From Tildeniella nuda ZEHNDER 1965/U140 (GTDB taxonomy: Bacteria > Cyanobacteriota > Cyanobacteriia > Leptolyngbyales > Leptolyngbyaceae), in the NCBI GenBank assembly GCA_019358895.1, contig JAHHIG010000002.1:558001-622000 (forward strand): a stretch of DNA of 64,000 bases. The letters are read 5' to 3'. The notes below the pieces were generated by a model. It did no database searches, was not told the origin of the DNA, and saw nothing but the letters and a program-made list of their open reading frames with translations. Position numbers and translations under genes: made by a program. Shown piece after piece: positions 16,535 to 24,598 of the stretch. Within the stretch, counting starts at the first letter, position 1, and every line of letters begins with the position of its first letter.

Positions 16535-17197
16535 CTACCGGATGAGGGGAATATTTGACAACTGTAGCTGAAGTCGCTTATTTGGATAATCGGTCAGCGA
16601 AAGAGACACGTTTTGAACCCCATCCAGCAAGCTAGCAGGAATACTGACTGTACCAGGAAAGGTGCTGCTTGAGGCTGGTAGCTCTACAGGTAATCCTTCA
16701 GTATTTGCCTTGAGCGTCCGCCCTTGTTCGTCAGTCACCGTGAGCGCATCGTAAACGAAGCGGATCGGTTGCTTACTGTTATTACGAAGACTGACAGCTA
16801 AAACCAGTGTTTCTCCTTGCTGCCGCACCGATTTTACCTCCAGCACCACGTCCTGGCTGGTAGTTGTCATTGGTAGCTGATTCTTTGCCGAATCGGTGGT
16901 GGTCGACACTTTGGCGATCGGGGCAGGGCTTGCTTTCACGTCTTTAGCGATGCCACCGTTCATGCGGACTTTGACATTGGTGATAATGTCGCTTTCTGGC
17001 AAAACGGCGAGTTCTTCACGTCGCGCACTGCCTGCCTGAGTGCTTGCCTTGTTGTTGGCTGGGCGAGTGTCCGGTTGTGTAATGCCTTTCAGCGCCTCCC
17101 GCCCCAGCGACGAACCCCAGGAGGCACTGACCAATCCAGCGACAACCATCGATACCAGGAGAACCAGAGTCAGTGCTACGGTCGAATTCAGCTTCAT
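16535..17197 (-). CDS. Membrane-anchored protein with extracytoplasmic DUF4352-like domain
   Basis: Starting at the internal ATG at 17197 the protein reads MKLNSTVALTLVLLVSMVVA, a single N-terminal hydrophobic segment that could be a signal anchor. A low-complexity linker follows (about residues 30-110). The C-terminal beta-rich domain has VLEVKSVRQQGETLVLAVSL, RNNSKQPIRFVYDALTVTDE and a strand end FPGTVSIPASLLDG, resembling DUF4352-type immunoglobulin-like folds. The frame could begin ten residues earlier at 17227 (ATG), but that would put Pro/Gln residues before the hydrophobic segment. No function is known. It is 43 bases upstream of the CNNM gene on the same strand, so the two may be co-transcribed. 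Confidence 0.6.
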   Translation of the reverse strand: MKLNSTVALTLVLLVSMVVAGLVSASWGSSLGREALKGITQPDTRPANNKASTQAGSARREELAVLPESDIITNVKVRMNGGIAKDVKASPAPIAKVSTTTDSAKNQLPMTTTSQDVVLEVKSVRQQGETLVLAVSLRNNSKQPIRFVYDALTVTDEQGRTLKANTEGLPVELPASSSTFPGTVSIPASLLDGVQNVSLSLTDYPNKRLQLQLSNIPLIR

Positions 17198-17418
17198 GGG
17201 AGTAGGCAGTTGGAGTCGGGGGGACAAGTGGTGTCATAAGCGCACAAGCAATTGGCGCGATCGCTCCAATTGTAGACATAGACAGGCACGATACAGAGTA
17301 AACATTCTCAATCGCTAGAATGTTGATGCAATAATTTTCCCCAAACGCCTCCACTCACTCACCACCCGCTTGATTGGAGTAGAAAATAAGTCAAAAAATC
17401 GGGATACAATAATGGCAC

Positions 17419-17491
17419 CCAGGGTTGGCCGAGCGGTTTAGGCAGCGAACTCATAATTCGCCCCAGGCAGGTTCGACCCCTGCACCCTGGA
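17419..17491 (+). tRNA. tRNA with CAU anticodon (elongator Met, possibly Ile2)
   Basis: The sequence starts CCAGGGTTGGCCGAGCGGTT and ends CACCCTGGA. The acceptor CCAGGGT pairs with ACCCTGG. The anticodon arm GCGAA-CTCATAA-TTCGC exposes CAT, and the T arm is GCAGGTTCGACCCCTGC. The D arm is long but there is no long variable arm. CAU could be elongator methionine or lysidine-modified isoleucine; the sequence alone does not decide. No CCA is encoded. Confidence 0.92.
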
Positions 17492-17549
17492 CTATCTTTT
17501 AGAACTATGGTTTAACCCCATAGCTCTCGCAGTGAGCGTCAATCCTGCC

Positions 17550-18041
17550 CTACCAGAGTGCTGGTACTCGTGGTGCTGTCCGCAGTGGTGTAGTGGTTAT
17601 TGGTGGTGTGGATTCAATCGGTGGGAAGCTGGACGTTAGCGGACGGGCTGCTTCGACGGGAATGTCACGAATAGATTGGTTGAACGGAGTCGGTAGGTCA
17701 GGTGTGCGAATGACTGAGCGGCTTGACATCTGACGTGACAGCAAATCTTGGTAGAACTGGTAGATGGCTTTGCCGTCGCGCGCAACTTCGTTCTCAGGAA
17801 AGGAGTTGCGAATGAGGATGCCAGGACCAAACATATAACTAACTTGTCTGGGAAGCGAACGATTGCGAAAAAAGTCGCGATCGTTGGAGAAATATACCTG
17901 ATCAAACTGGTCAGGGATGTTGTTGACGACCCCAGTGGTTGGATTGGTAAAGCTTTCTTGAGCACTTGCTGCTGAAGCTGCGACAGTAGACAATGCAATG
18001 ATTGCTAATCCAATAACGGTGCCCTTGTAGCCGATACCCAT
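17550..18041 (-). CDS. Secreted protein of unknown function
   Basis: I start at the ATG at 18041 because GAGGAGTG lies eight bases upstream and the protein then opens with a clean Sec signal peptide: MGIGYKGTVIGLAIIALSTV, then AASAASAQESF, with cleavage probably after an Ala-x-Ala. The mature part (about 130 residues) has DQVYFSNDRDFFRNRSLPRQ, QVSYMFGPGILIRNSFPENE and YQFYQDLLSRQMSS, and ends in a Pro/Thr-rich tail. I recognise no domain. The longer open frame to 18245 overlaps the divergent pyrE start region and is less likely. It is probably periplasmic or envelope-associated. Confidence 0.7.
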   Translation of the reverse strand: MGIGYKGTVIGLAIIALSTVAASAASAQESFTNPTTGVVNNIPDQFDQVYFSNDRDFFRNRSLPRQVSYMFGPGILIRNSFPENEVARDGKAIYQFYQDLLSRQMSSRSVIRTPDLPTPFNQSIRDIPVEAARPLTSSFPPIESTPPITTTPLRTAPRVPALW

Positions 18042-18237
18042 AAAATCACTCCTCAATGTTTTACTCTGTGAATGCTTGTGTTTAGAACTAAGGTCAAGGC
18101 TGGATGAACGTTTTCTAGCTTGTGGCTTCAAACCCTTAAGTCCATAAAAATCACGAGCAATGATTAGACTACTTGCTTGGAGTCTACCCAAATTTGCTTT
18201 CCAGTCTGCATCAATTCTACTGAGTTTGCGCGAATCT

Positions 18238-18876
18238 ATGACCAAAAATAATCGATCGCTAACGGATTTATCGCAGTCGATTGCTACCGTCGATTTAATT
18301 ACCTTGCGTCAGCAACTTTTGGATCTATTCTGTCAGGTTGCTTATCAAGAAGGAGACTTTCTGCTGACATCGGGGCAGCGGGCTTCTTATTACATCAATG
18401 GCAAGCAGGTCACGCTCCATCCCCAAGGGGGCTTGGCAGTCGGTCGGCTGGTACTGCCGCTGTTACCCGCAGGTACGCAAGCCGTCGCTGGCTTGACGCT
18501 AGGAGCCGATCCGATTGTGACGGCGGTCAGCGTTGTGGCTGCCTACGAAGGGCGATCGCTGCCTGCGTTAATCATTCGCAAAGAAGCCAAAGGGCATGGC
18601 ACTCGTGCTTACATTGAAGGTCCCAATTTGCCCGAAGGTAGTGCTGTCACCGTTTTAGAGGACGTTGTCACGACGGGGCAATCAGCGCTCAAGGCGGTTG
18701 AACGTTTGCAGCAGGCAGGGTATCAAGTCAACGGGATCATTTCACTGGTCGATCGCCTGCAAGGTGGAGCCGCCCTCTACGAACAGGTTGGCTTACCCTT
18801 TCAAGCTGTTTTTGCCATTACGGAGATTCAGCAGCGATCGGCGGAGTTGGGGAAGGGTGAGGGGGTGAGGGGGTGA
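18238..18876 (+). CDS. pyrE: Orotate phosphoribosyltransferase
   Basis: The 212-residue enzyme joins orotate and PRPP to give orotidine monophosphate in pyrimidine synthesis. Visible motifs are the substrate loop GDFLLTSGQRASYYINGKQV (about residue 40), LTLGADPIVTAVS, the Lys-bearing IIRKEAKGHGTRAYIEG loop and the PRPP motif VTVLEDVVTTGQSALKA (about 138). The start ATG at 18238 gives the usual length; upstream codons overlap the divergent secreted-protein region. The last eight codons (ELGKGEGVRG) run into a GGTGAGGGG tandem repeat that continues for another 50 bases, so the C-terminus may have been remodelled by repeat expansion. Confidence 0.93.
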   Translation: MTKNNRSLTDLSQSIATVDLITLRQQLLDLFCQVAYQEGDFLLTSGQRASYYINGKQVTLHPQGGLAVGRLVLPLLPAGTQAVAGLTLGADPIVTAVSVVAAYEGRSLPALIIRKEAKGHGTRAYIEGPNLPEGSAVTVLEDVVTTGQSALKAVERLQQAGYQVNGIISLVDRLQGGAALYEQVGLPFQAVFAITEIQQRSAELGKGEGVRG

Positions 18877-18985
18877 GGGGGTGAGGGGGTGAGGGGGTGA
18901 GGGGGTGAGGGGTGAGGGGGTGAGGGGTGAGGAGAAAATCCGACTGCTGACCGCTGACCGCTAACTGCTGACCGCTGCCCTTTCT
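18853..18985. repeat. GGTGAGGG tandem array followed by heptamer repeats
   Basis: About nine units of (G)GGTGAGG occupy 18853-18930, overlapping the 3' end of pyrE, then CTGACCGCTGACCGCTAACTG heptamer units extend to about 18977. No gene is present. Confidence 0.8.
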
Positions 18986-19050
18986 TTACTTAACGCATCC
19001 TTTACCCAATGCCGCTAATGTGATGTGGGTAACTGTAAGGACGATATAGC

Positions 19051-19767
19051 GTGAAACGTGGTGTAGTGCTGGCTTTTGGTTTCTTGCTGCTCACAGCGTG
19101 TAGCAAAACGCTGGATCACGATCGCATTGCTCAATCAATTCAGCAAGATGTGATCAAGCAGGGTGGTCTCTCGCTGAAGACGGTGACATGCCCTAATAGC
19201 ATTAAGCCCGAAGTCGGACAGACCTTTGAGTGCATTGGCGAAACGGATACAGGCTATACGTTTACCATTCCAGTGAAGCAGCAGGATGAGCAGGGCAATC
19301 TGCTTTGGGATGTACCAAATGCGAAGGGTCTGCTGAATGTGGCGAAGTTTGAAACGATCGTGCAGGAAGCGGTGCAAAGCGAAATTGGCTCTCGTCCTCT
19401 CATTCGCTGTGGTGGCACTTACAAGGCGGTTCAGCCAGGGCAAACGTTTGAATGCGCGATCGATGTCAAGCAGCCAACGCCAAAAGCCAACGCAGGCTCA
19501 AAAACAACGGCGGTCAAGACCGTTTCAGTTAAACCCGCTAAGTCTGATACGATTCTGGTCAGAATTGACCCAGAAAGAAACGTAAGCTGGCAGCGAGTGA
19601 TACCAGGAGCCGTAAAGCCAACGACAGCTAAGTCGCCTACCGCTAAAGCAAAGCAACCGACTGCAACCTCGGCGCAAACACCTGCAAATGCAGCAAAACC
19701 TGCACCACCTGCCAAGCGCAATGCCGAAGATTTTCTGAACCAACCGGGTGCTGCCGATCAGTTTTAG
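19051..19767 (+). CDS. Lipoprotein with two DUF4333 domains
   Basis: The 238-residue protein begins MKRGVVLAFGFLLLTACSKT, a type II signal peptide with lipobox L-T-A-C, so it should be anchored by lipid at Cys17. Two related domains follow. One is TVTCPNSIKPEVGQTFECIG (about residues 47-66) and the other PLIRCGGTYKAVQPGQTFEC (about 114-133). Each has the paired Cys and the G-Q-T-F-x-C phrase of DUF4333, whose role is unknown. The C-terminal about 90 residues are Lys/Pro/Thr/Ala-rich and disordered, ending NQPGAADQF. It stands alone, with pyrE upstream and larC convergent. Confidence 0.78.
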   Translation: MKRGVVLAFGFLLLTACSKTLDHDRIAQSIQQDVIKQGGLSLKTVTCPNSIKPEVGQTFECIGETDTGYTFTIPVKQQDEQGNLLWDVPNAKGLLNVAKFETIVQEAVQSEIGSRPLIRCGGTYKAVQPGQTFECAIDVKQPTPKANAGSKTTAVKTVSVKPAKSDTILVRIDPERNVSWQRVIPGAVKPTTAKSPTAKAKQPTATSAQTPANAAKPAPPAKRNAEDFLNQPGAADQF

Positions 19768-19915
19768 GCGTTGCCTTTATAGCGGTTCTCGTTTGGGTGC
19801 AATACAAGGCTTGGGGTTTAAGACAGAAGGCAGGAGGCAGAAGGCAGGAGGCAGAAGGCAGAAGAAAAGCCACGCCCCTCTGCTTTCTGCCTCTTTGCGA
19901 CTGTACTCCACGTGA
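19768..19915. repeat. AGGCAGAAGGC repeat tract
   Basis: Between the lipoprotein and larC, 19826-19862 is a run of GGAGGCAGAAGGCA units, partly mirrored by GCTTTCTGCCTC at 19878-19892. An imperfect inverted repeat (TAGCGGTTCTCG at 19780 and AGGAACCGCTA at 19917) flanks it, suggesting a miniature element or structured 3' region. Confidence 0.5.
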
Positions 19916-21412
<1,497 letters not shown>

Positions 21413-21431
21413 TGATTAGAAGGTGAGTTAC

Positions 21432-21493
<62 letters not shown>

Positions 21494-21583
21494 GCAGTCA
21501 GAATTTCCCTTTACCCCTCACTCCTCTCTCCTCACCCCTCTCTCTTCTCTCCTCACCCTCTCACCCCTCTCTCCTTACCCTTC

Positions 21584-22267
21584 ATGTCTACCCTCTTTAC
21601 GCTTCATCCTGATAATCCACAGACGCGAGTGGTTGATCAAATTGTCGCCGCTCTACGGGATGGCGCTGTCATGCTGTATCCCACTGATACTGTCTACGCG
21701 ATCGGCTGCGATCTCAATTCTAAGAGTGCCATTCAACGAGTGCGGCAAATCAAGCAGTTCTCAAACGACAAACCACTGACCTTTCTTTGCCCATCGCTTT
21801 CTGACATTGCTCAATATGCCACGGTAAGCGATCCGGCATATCGTCTGATGCGACGGCTCATTCCAGGACCTTACACATTTTTGTTACCGACGACCAAGCT
21901 TGTACCCCGACTGGTTATGAACCCAAAGCGTAAAGCAACGGGCATTCGGGTGCCTGACCATACGCTTTGCCTTGCGTTGATGAATGCGTTGGGCAACCCC
22001 ATTATCTCGACCTCTGCTCACCTGCTTGCGGATGATGCAACGCCCAACAAGAGCCAAAAAAACGGCAGCAAAAAAGCAGAACAGCCTAGTTCACGCTTTG
22101 AGCTGTTTGACTGCCTGGAAAAACTGGTCGATGTCACGGTTGATAGCGGCACCGAACCGGGCGATCGAGTTTCAACGATTGTGGATTTAACGAGTGAGGA
22201 ACCGATCATTGTCCGGCGTGGTCTAGGATGGGAAGCGGCGGCAGCATGGACGGTGGAAGCAGGTTAA
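21584..22267 (+). CDS. L-threonylcarbamoyladenylate synthase (TsaC/Sua5/YrdC family)
   Basis: The 227-residue protein makes the threonylcarbamoyl-AMP used for the t6A37 modification of tRNAs that read ANN codons. The YrdC domain fills it: VDQIVAALRDGAVMLYPTDT (about residue 18), the DTVYAIGCDLNSKSAIQRVR loop, the KxR-like QIKQFSNDKPLTFLCPSL, PGPYTFLLPTTKLVPRL, TGIRVPDHTLCLALMNALGN and PIISTSAH. Near residue 150 there is an unusual Lys/Asn-rich insert (KSQKNGSKKAEQPSS). The start at 21584 opens after repeats with no good Shine-Dalgarno. Being divergent from larC implies separate regulation. Confidence 0.88.
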   Translation: MSTLFTLHPDNPQTRVVDQIVAALRDGAVMLYPTDTVYAIGCDLNSKSAIQRVRQIKQFSNDKPLTFLCPSLSDIAQYATVSDPAYRLMRRLIPGPYTFLLPTTKLVPRLVMNPKRKATGIRVPDHTLCLALMNALGNPIISTSAHLLADDATPNKSQKNGSKKAEQPSSRFELFDCLEKLVDVTVDSGTEPGDRVSTIVDLTSEEPIIVRRGLGWEAAAAWTVEAG

Positions 22268-22627
22268 ACCAATTGGTCAAACTGTCCACTCCAGATGGCA
22301 AACAATTATGACGTTTCTAAGTGGACGATCGCGCGTATCGAACCATTACCTGCTGATGGGTGTAGGCTAAATCAAGCAACGTTGATGGTATGTTGCTCAC
22401 GGCACAAAATCCGAGCCTCTGGCTAACCACCCGAGAAAGTGACATACCTCGACCCGCCCTAAACCGTAGCGGCTCGTTTTCTATGCGTAGATGGAAGTGC
22501 TGGTTAAGAAGTTATAAGTGATGAATGATGAGGTTTGAGTGAGTCAATTCACAAAAATCAAAACTCAAATCGTTTAACTTCTGCTTCGCCCGATCTAACG
22601 TTCTCGTCCCTGTGCACTACCAGAGCC
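22268..22627. other. Intergenic region upstream of the hetZ-like gene
   Basis: This 360-base gap has no convincing ORF apart from a possible N-terminal extension of hetZ from a TTG at 22535. It has two HIP1-like GATCG sites but no clear repeat array or terminator. It probably carries the hetZ promoter, which I cannot pinpoint. Confidence 0.4.
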
Positions 22628-23911
22628 ATGAACTTCGACTCAACCCCTTCCCGCCCCCAAGCGGCAGCTCCGACAAATGTAGCCCCCACTGATGCTGTAG
22701 CTGCAACCGCTCAAGCCCATCCTGACCTTCGGGATGGGCCAGATCACGATGCTGCACCGACAAAAGCTAGAAGCGCCGCCGACTTCTTAGACATCCCGGC
22801 GCTGGCACAAGTTTTAGCGCGAGAGCTTCGCGCTGAGATCAGTACGCCCGGTGGCAACATTGAGCGACTCGCCAACCGTATTGCGATCGAAGTCGATCGC
22901 ATCTGTCATAAAAGTGGACGCATTCAGACCTCTGGACGTGTGCGCTCGTGGCAACTCTCACTAGCCCGCCATCGCCTGCAAAAGTGCCTGAATTACTATC
23001 AGCTTGGCTCTCGACGCGGACGGGTGGAACTGCACAGCACCCTCGGCTCCATGGTTTATCGTCATATTGCCCCTAGCCGAATGCAGCTTGGGTTTCAGGC
23101 GCGCTACAGCCTGGTTGAAGATTTTTTACAGGGGTTTTATACCGAGTCGCTGAAGGCGTTTCGCCGTGAGAACGAACTGCCAGAAGACTACCAGCCTCGC
23201 ACACGGCTAGAGTTAGCTGAATATATGGCGTTTACAGAGCAATATGCGAAGCGCCGAATTTCCTTGCCGAACGGACATAGCCAGCAGTTAGTCGTGCTGC
23301 GTGCCCAGCGTTTTGGGCAACGTCAACCGCTGGAAGTGTCGATCGACATTGAGCAAGCTCTAGAGTCACCCAAAGGCGAGGAATCTGAATCGTACAATCG
23401 ATCGCCGCTGGCACATCAGCTACGCGAACGCATGGTGGCTGATGCGGTTGATGCACCCTCTGAGGCAGTGCTGCGCGATCGTGTCGTCGTCGAACTCATC
23501 CAATATTTAGAAGCACAGGGACAAACCGACTGCGTTAACTACCTCACACTTAAGCTGCAAGACCTTTCGGCTCCTGAAATTGACGATGTGTTGGGGCTTT
23601 CTGCCCGTGAACGCGACTATTTGCAGCAGCGTTTCAAATATCACGTTGAGAAATTTACCCTTTCCCAAAATTGGAAGCTCGTGCATCAGTGGCTGGGTGC
23701 TGATATTGATCAAAATTTGGGGCTATCGACTCAGCACTGGCAACTTTTCCTCAGCCAACTGTCACCCGAACAGCAGCAACTGTTGACGCTCAAGCAAGCG
23801 CAAACAACCGATCAAGATCTGCTCAAAGCGCTCAAGTGTACGCCCAAACAACTGCAAAAACGCTGGGGACAACTCTTAGAATTGGCGCGACAGACACGAA
23901 ATCAGAACTAG
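22628..23911 (+). CDS. hetZ: HetZ-like DNA-binding regulator
   Basis: The protein (428 residues from the ATG at 22628; a TTG at 22535 would add 31) matches HetZ over its length. Shared phrases are NRIAIEVDRICHKSGRIQTS, SLARHRLQKCLNYYQLGSRR and GRVELHSTLGSMVYRHIAPS, then VEDFLQGFYTESLKAFRREN, ELAEYMAFTEQYAKRRISLP and LSARERDYLQQRFKYHVEKF. HetZ is required early in heterocyst differentiation in Anabaena, and homologs also occur in non-heterocystous filamentous species where their role is less clear. The distal RERDYLQQRFKYH region may be an HTH. The N-terminal about 55 residues are Ala/Pro-rich and variable. It stands alone. Confidence 0.82.
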   Translation: MNFDSTPSRPQAAAPTNVAPTDAVAATAQAHPDLRDGPDHDAAPTKARSAADFLDIPALAQVLARELRAEISTPGGNIERLANRIAIEVDRICHKSGRIQTSGRVRSWQLSLARHRLQKCLNYYQLGSRRGRVELHSTLGSMVYRHIAPSRMQLGFQARYSLVEDFLQGFYTESLKAFRRENELPEDYQPRTRLELAEYMAFTEQYAKRRISLPNGHSQQLVVLRAQRFGQRQPLEVSIDIEQALESPKGEESESYNRSPLAHQLRERMVADAVDAPSEAVLRDRVVVELIQYLEAQGQTDCVNYLTLKLQDLSAPEIDDVLGLSARERDYLQQRFKYHVEKFTLSQNWKLVHQWLGADIDQNLGLSTQHWQLFLSQLSPEQQQLLTLKQAQTTDQDLLKALKCTPKQLQKRWGQLLELARQTRNQN

Positions 23912-24053
23912 AGTGGGGAGTGATGGGTGGGCAGGAAGGCGGCTGAGGGCGGAGTCAGGAGTCAGAAGGTGAAAGGTAACATTCCAAGCTCCACTCTCCG
24001 ATTCCCAAGCGCGATTTTCCAGGTCTTGAGCACCACCTTCTGACCTCTAAGCT

Positions 24054-24200
24054 GGCGTTGCAGAATACATGTATGAATTGCCCTCATCCCCAACCCTTCT
24101 CCCCAAGGAGAAGGGAGCAGAGACGCTTGTCCCCTCGCCCTTTGGGAGAGGGCTAGGGTGAGGGCAACCCAAGCGCTTCATACCCAGATCCAGCAACGCC
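24054..24200. mobile_element. Miniature element with GGCGTTGC ends (family A), inserted into the 21-bp array
   Basis: Ends are GGCGTTGCAGAATACATG at 24054 and the complement GGCGTTGCTGGATCTGGG ending at 24200. The interior has nested palindromes (CCCTTCTCCCC/GGAGAAGGG and CCCTCGCCC/GGGAGAGGG, closed by CCCTCATCCCC/GGTGAGGGC). CTAAGCT directly abuts both ends (24047-24053 and 24201-24207), a 7-base target duplication. An inverted near-identical copy is at 46608-46754. Confidence 0.85.
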
Positions 24201-24513
24201 CTAAGCTTGACCTTTCGAGTTTCAAGCTCGACCTTTCGAGTTCCAGGCTCGACCTTTCGAGTTCCAGGCTCGACCTTTCGAGTTTCAAGCTCGACCTTTC
24301 GAGCTTAAACCTCAAGCTTCCGACCTCTAAGCTCGACCTTTCGAGTTCCAAGCTCGACCTTTCGAGTTCCAAGCTTGACCTTCCGAGTTCCAGGCTCGAC
24401 CTTTCGAGTTCCAAGCTCGACCTTTTGAGTTCCAGGCTCGACCTTTCGAGTTTCAAGCTCGACCTTTCGAGCTTAAACCTCAAGCTTCCGACCTCTAAGC
24501 TCGACCTTCCGAG
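24201..24513. repeat. 21-bp tandem repeat array (about 15 units)
   Basis: The unit is TTCCAAGCTCGACCTTTCGAG, with variants TTCCAGG and TTTCAAG, and contains the near-palindrome CTCGACCTTTCGAG. Fourteen full units and one partial follow in strict 21-base phase. Two divergent units (beginning CTTAAACCTCAAGCTT, at about 24303 and 24471) are eight units apart with the same neighbours (TTTCAAG before, CTCTAAG after), showing a higher-order duplication. The array is open in one frame on both strands (a 7-residue LDLSSSK-like repeat on plus and an ERSSLEL-like repeat on minus), but no start or ribosome site supports translation. Confidence 0.85.
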
Positions 24514-24598
24514 TGCAAAACTTAAAACCACAACTCACAACTTCTCAGCGCTTAGTGCCCATAATACGGGTGTTGACCATTGAGTTCAGCACACTCCC

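Noticed and set aside
24201-24513. CRISPR array
   Set aside because: Units are contiguous 21-mers with no spacers between them and no cas genes nearby.
24178-24531. Repeat-rich protein on the minus strand (ERSSLEL heptads)
   Set aside because: Open frames on both strands follow from the 21-base period; there is no start context or conserved domain.
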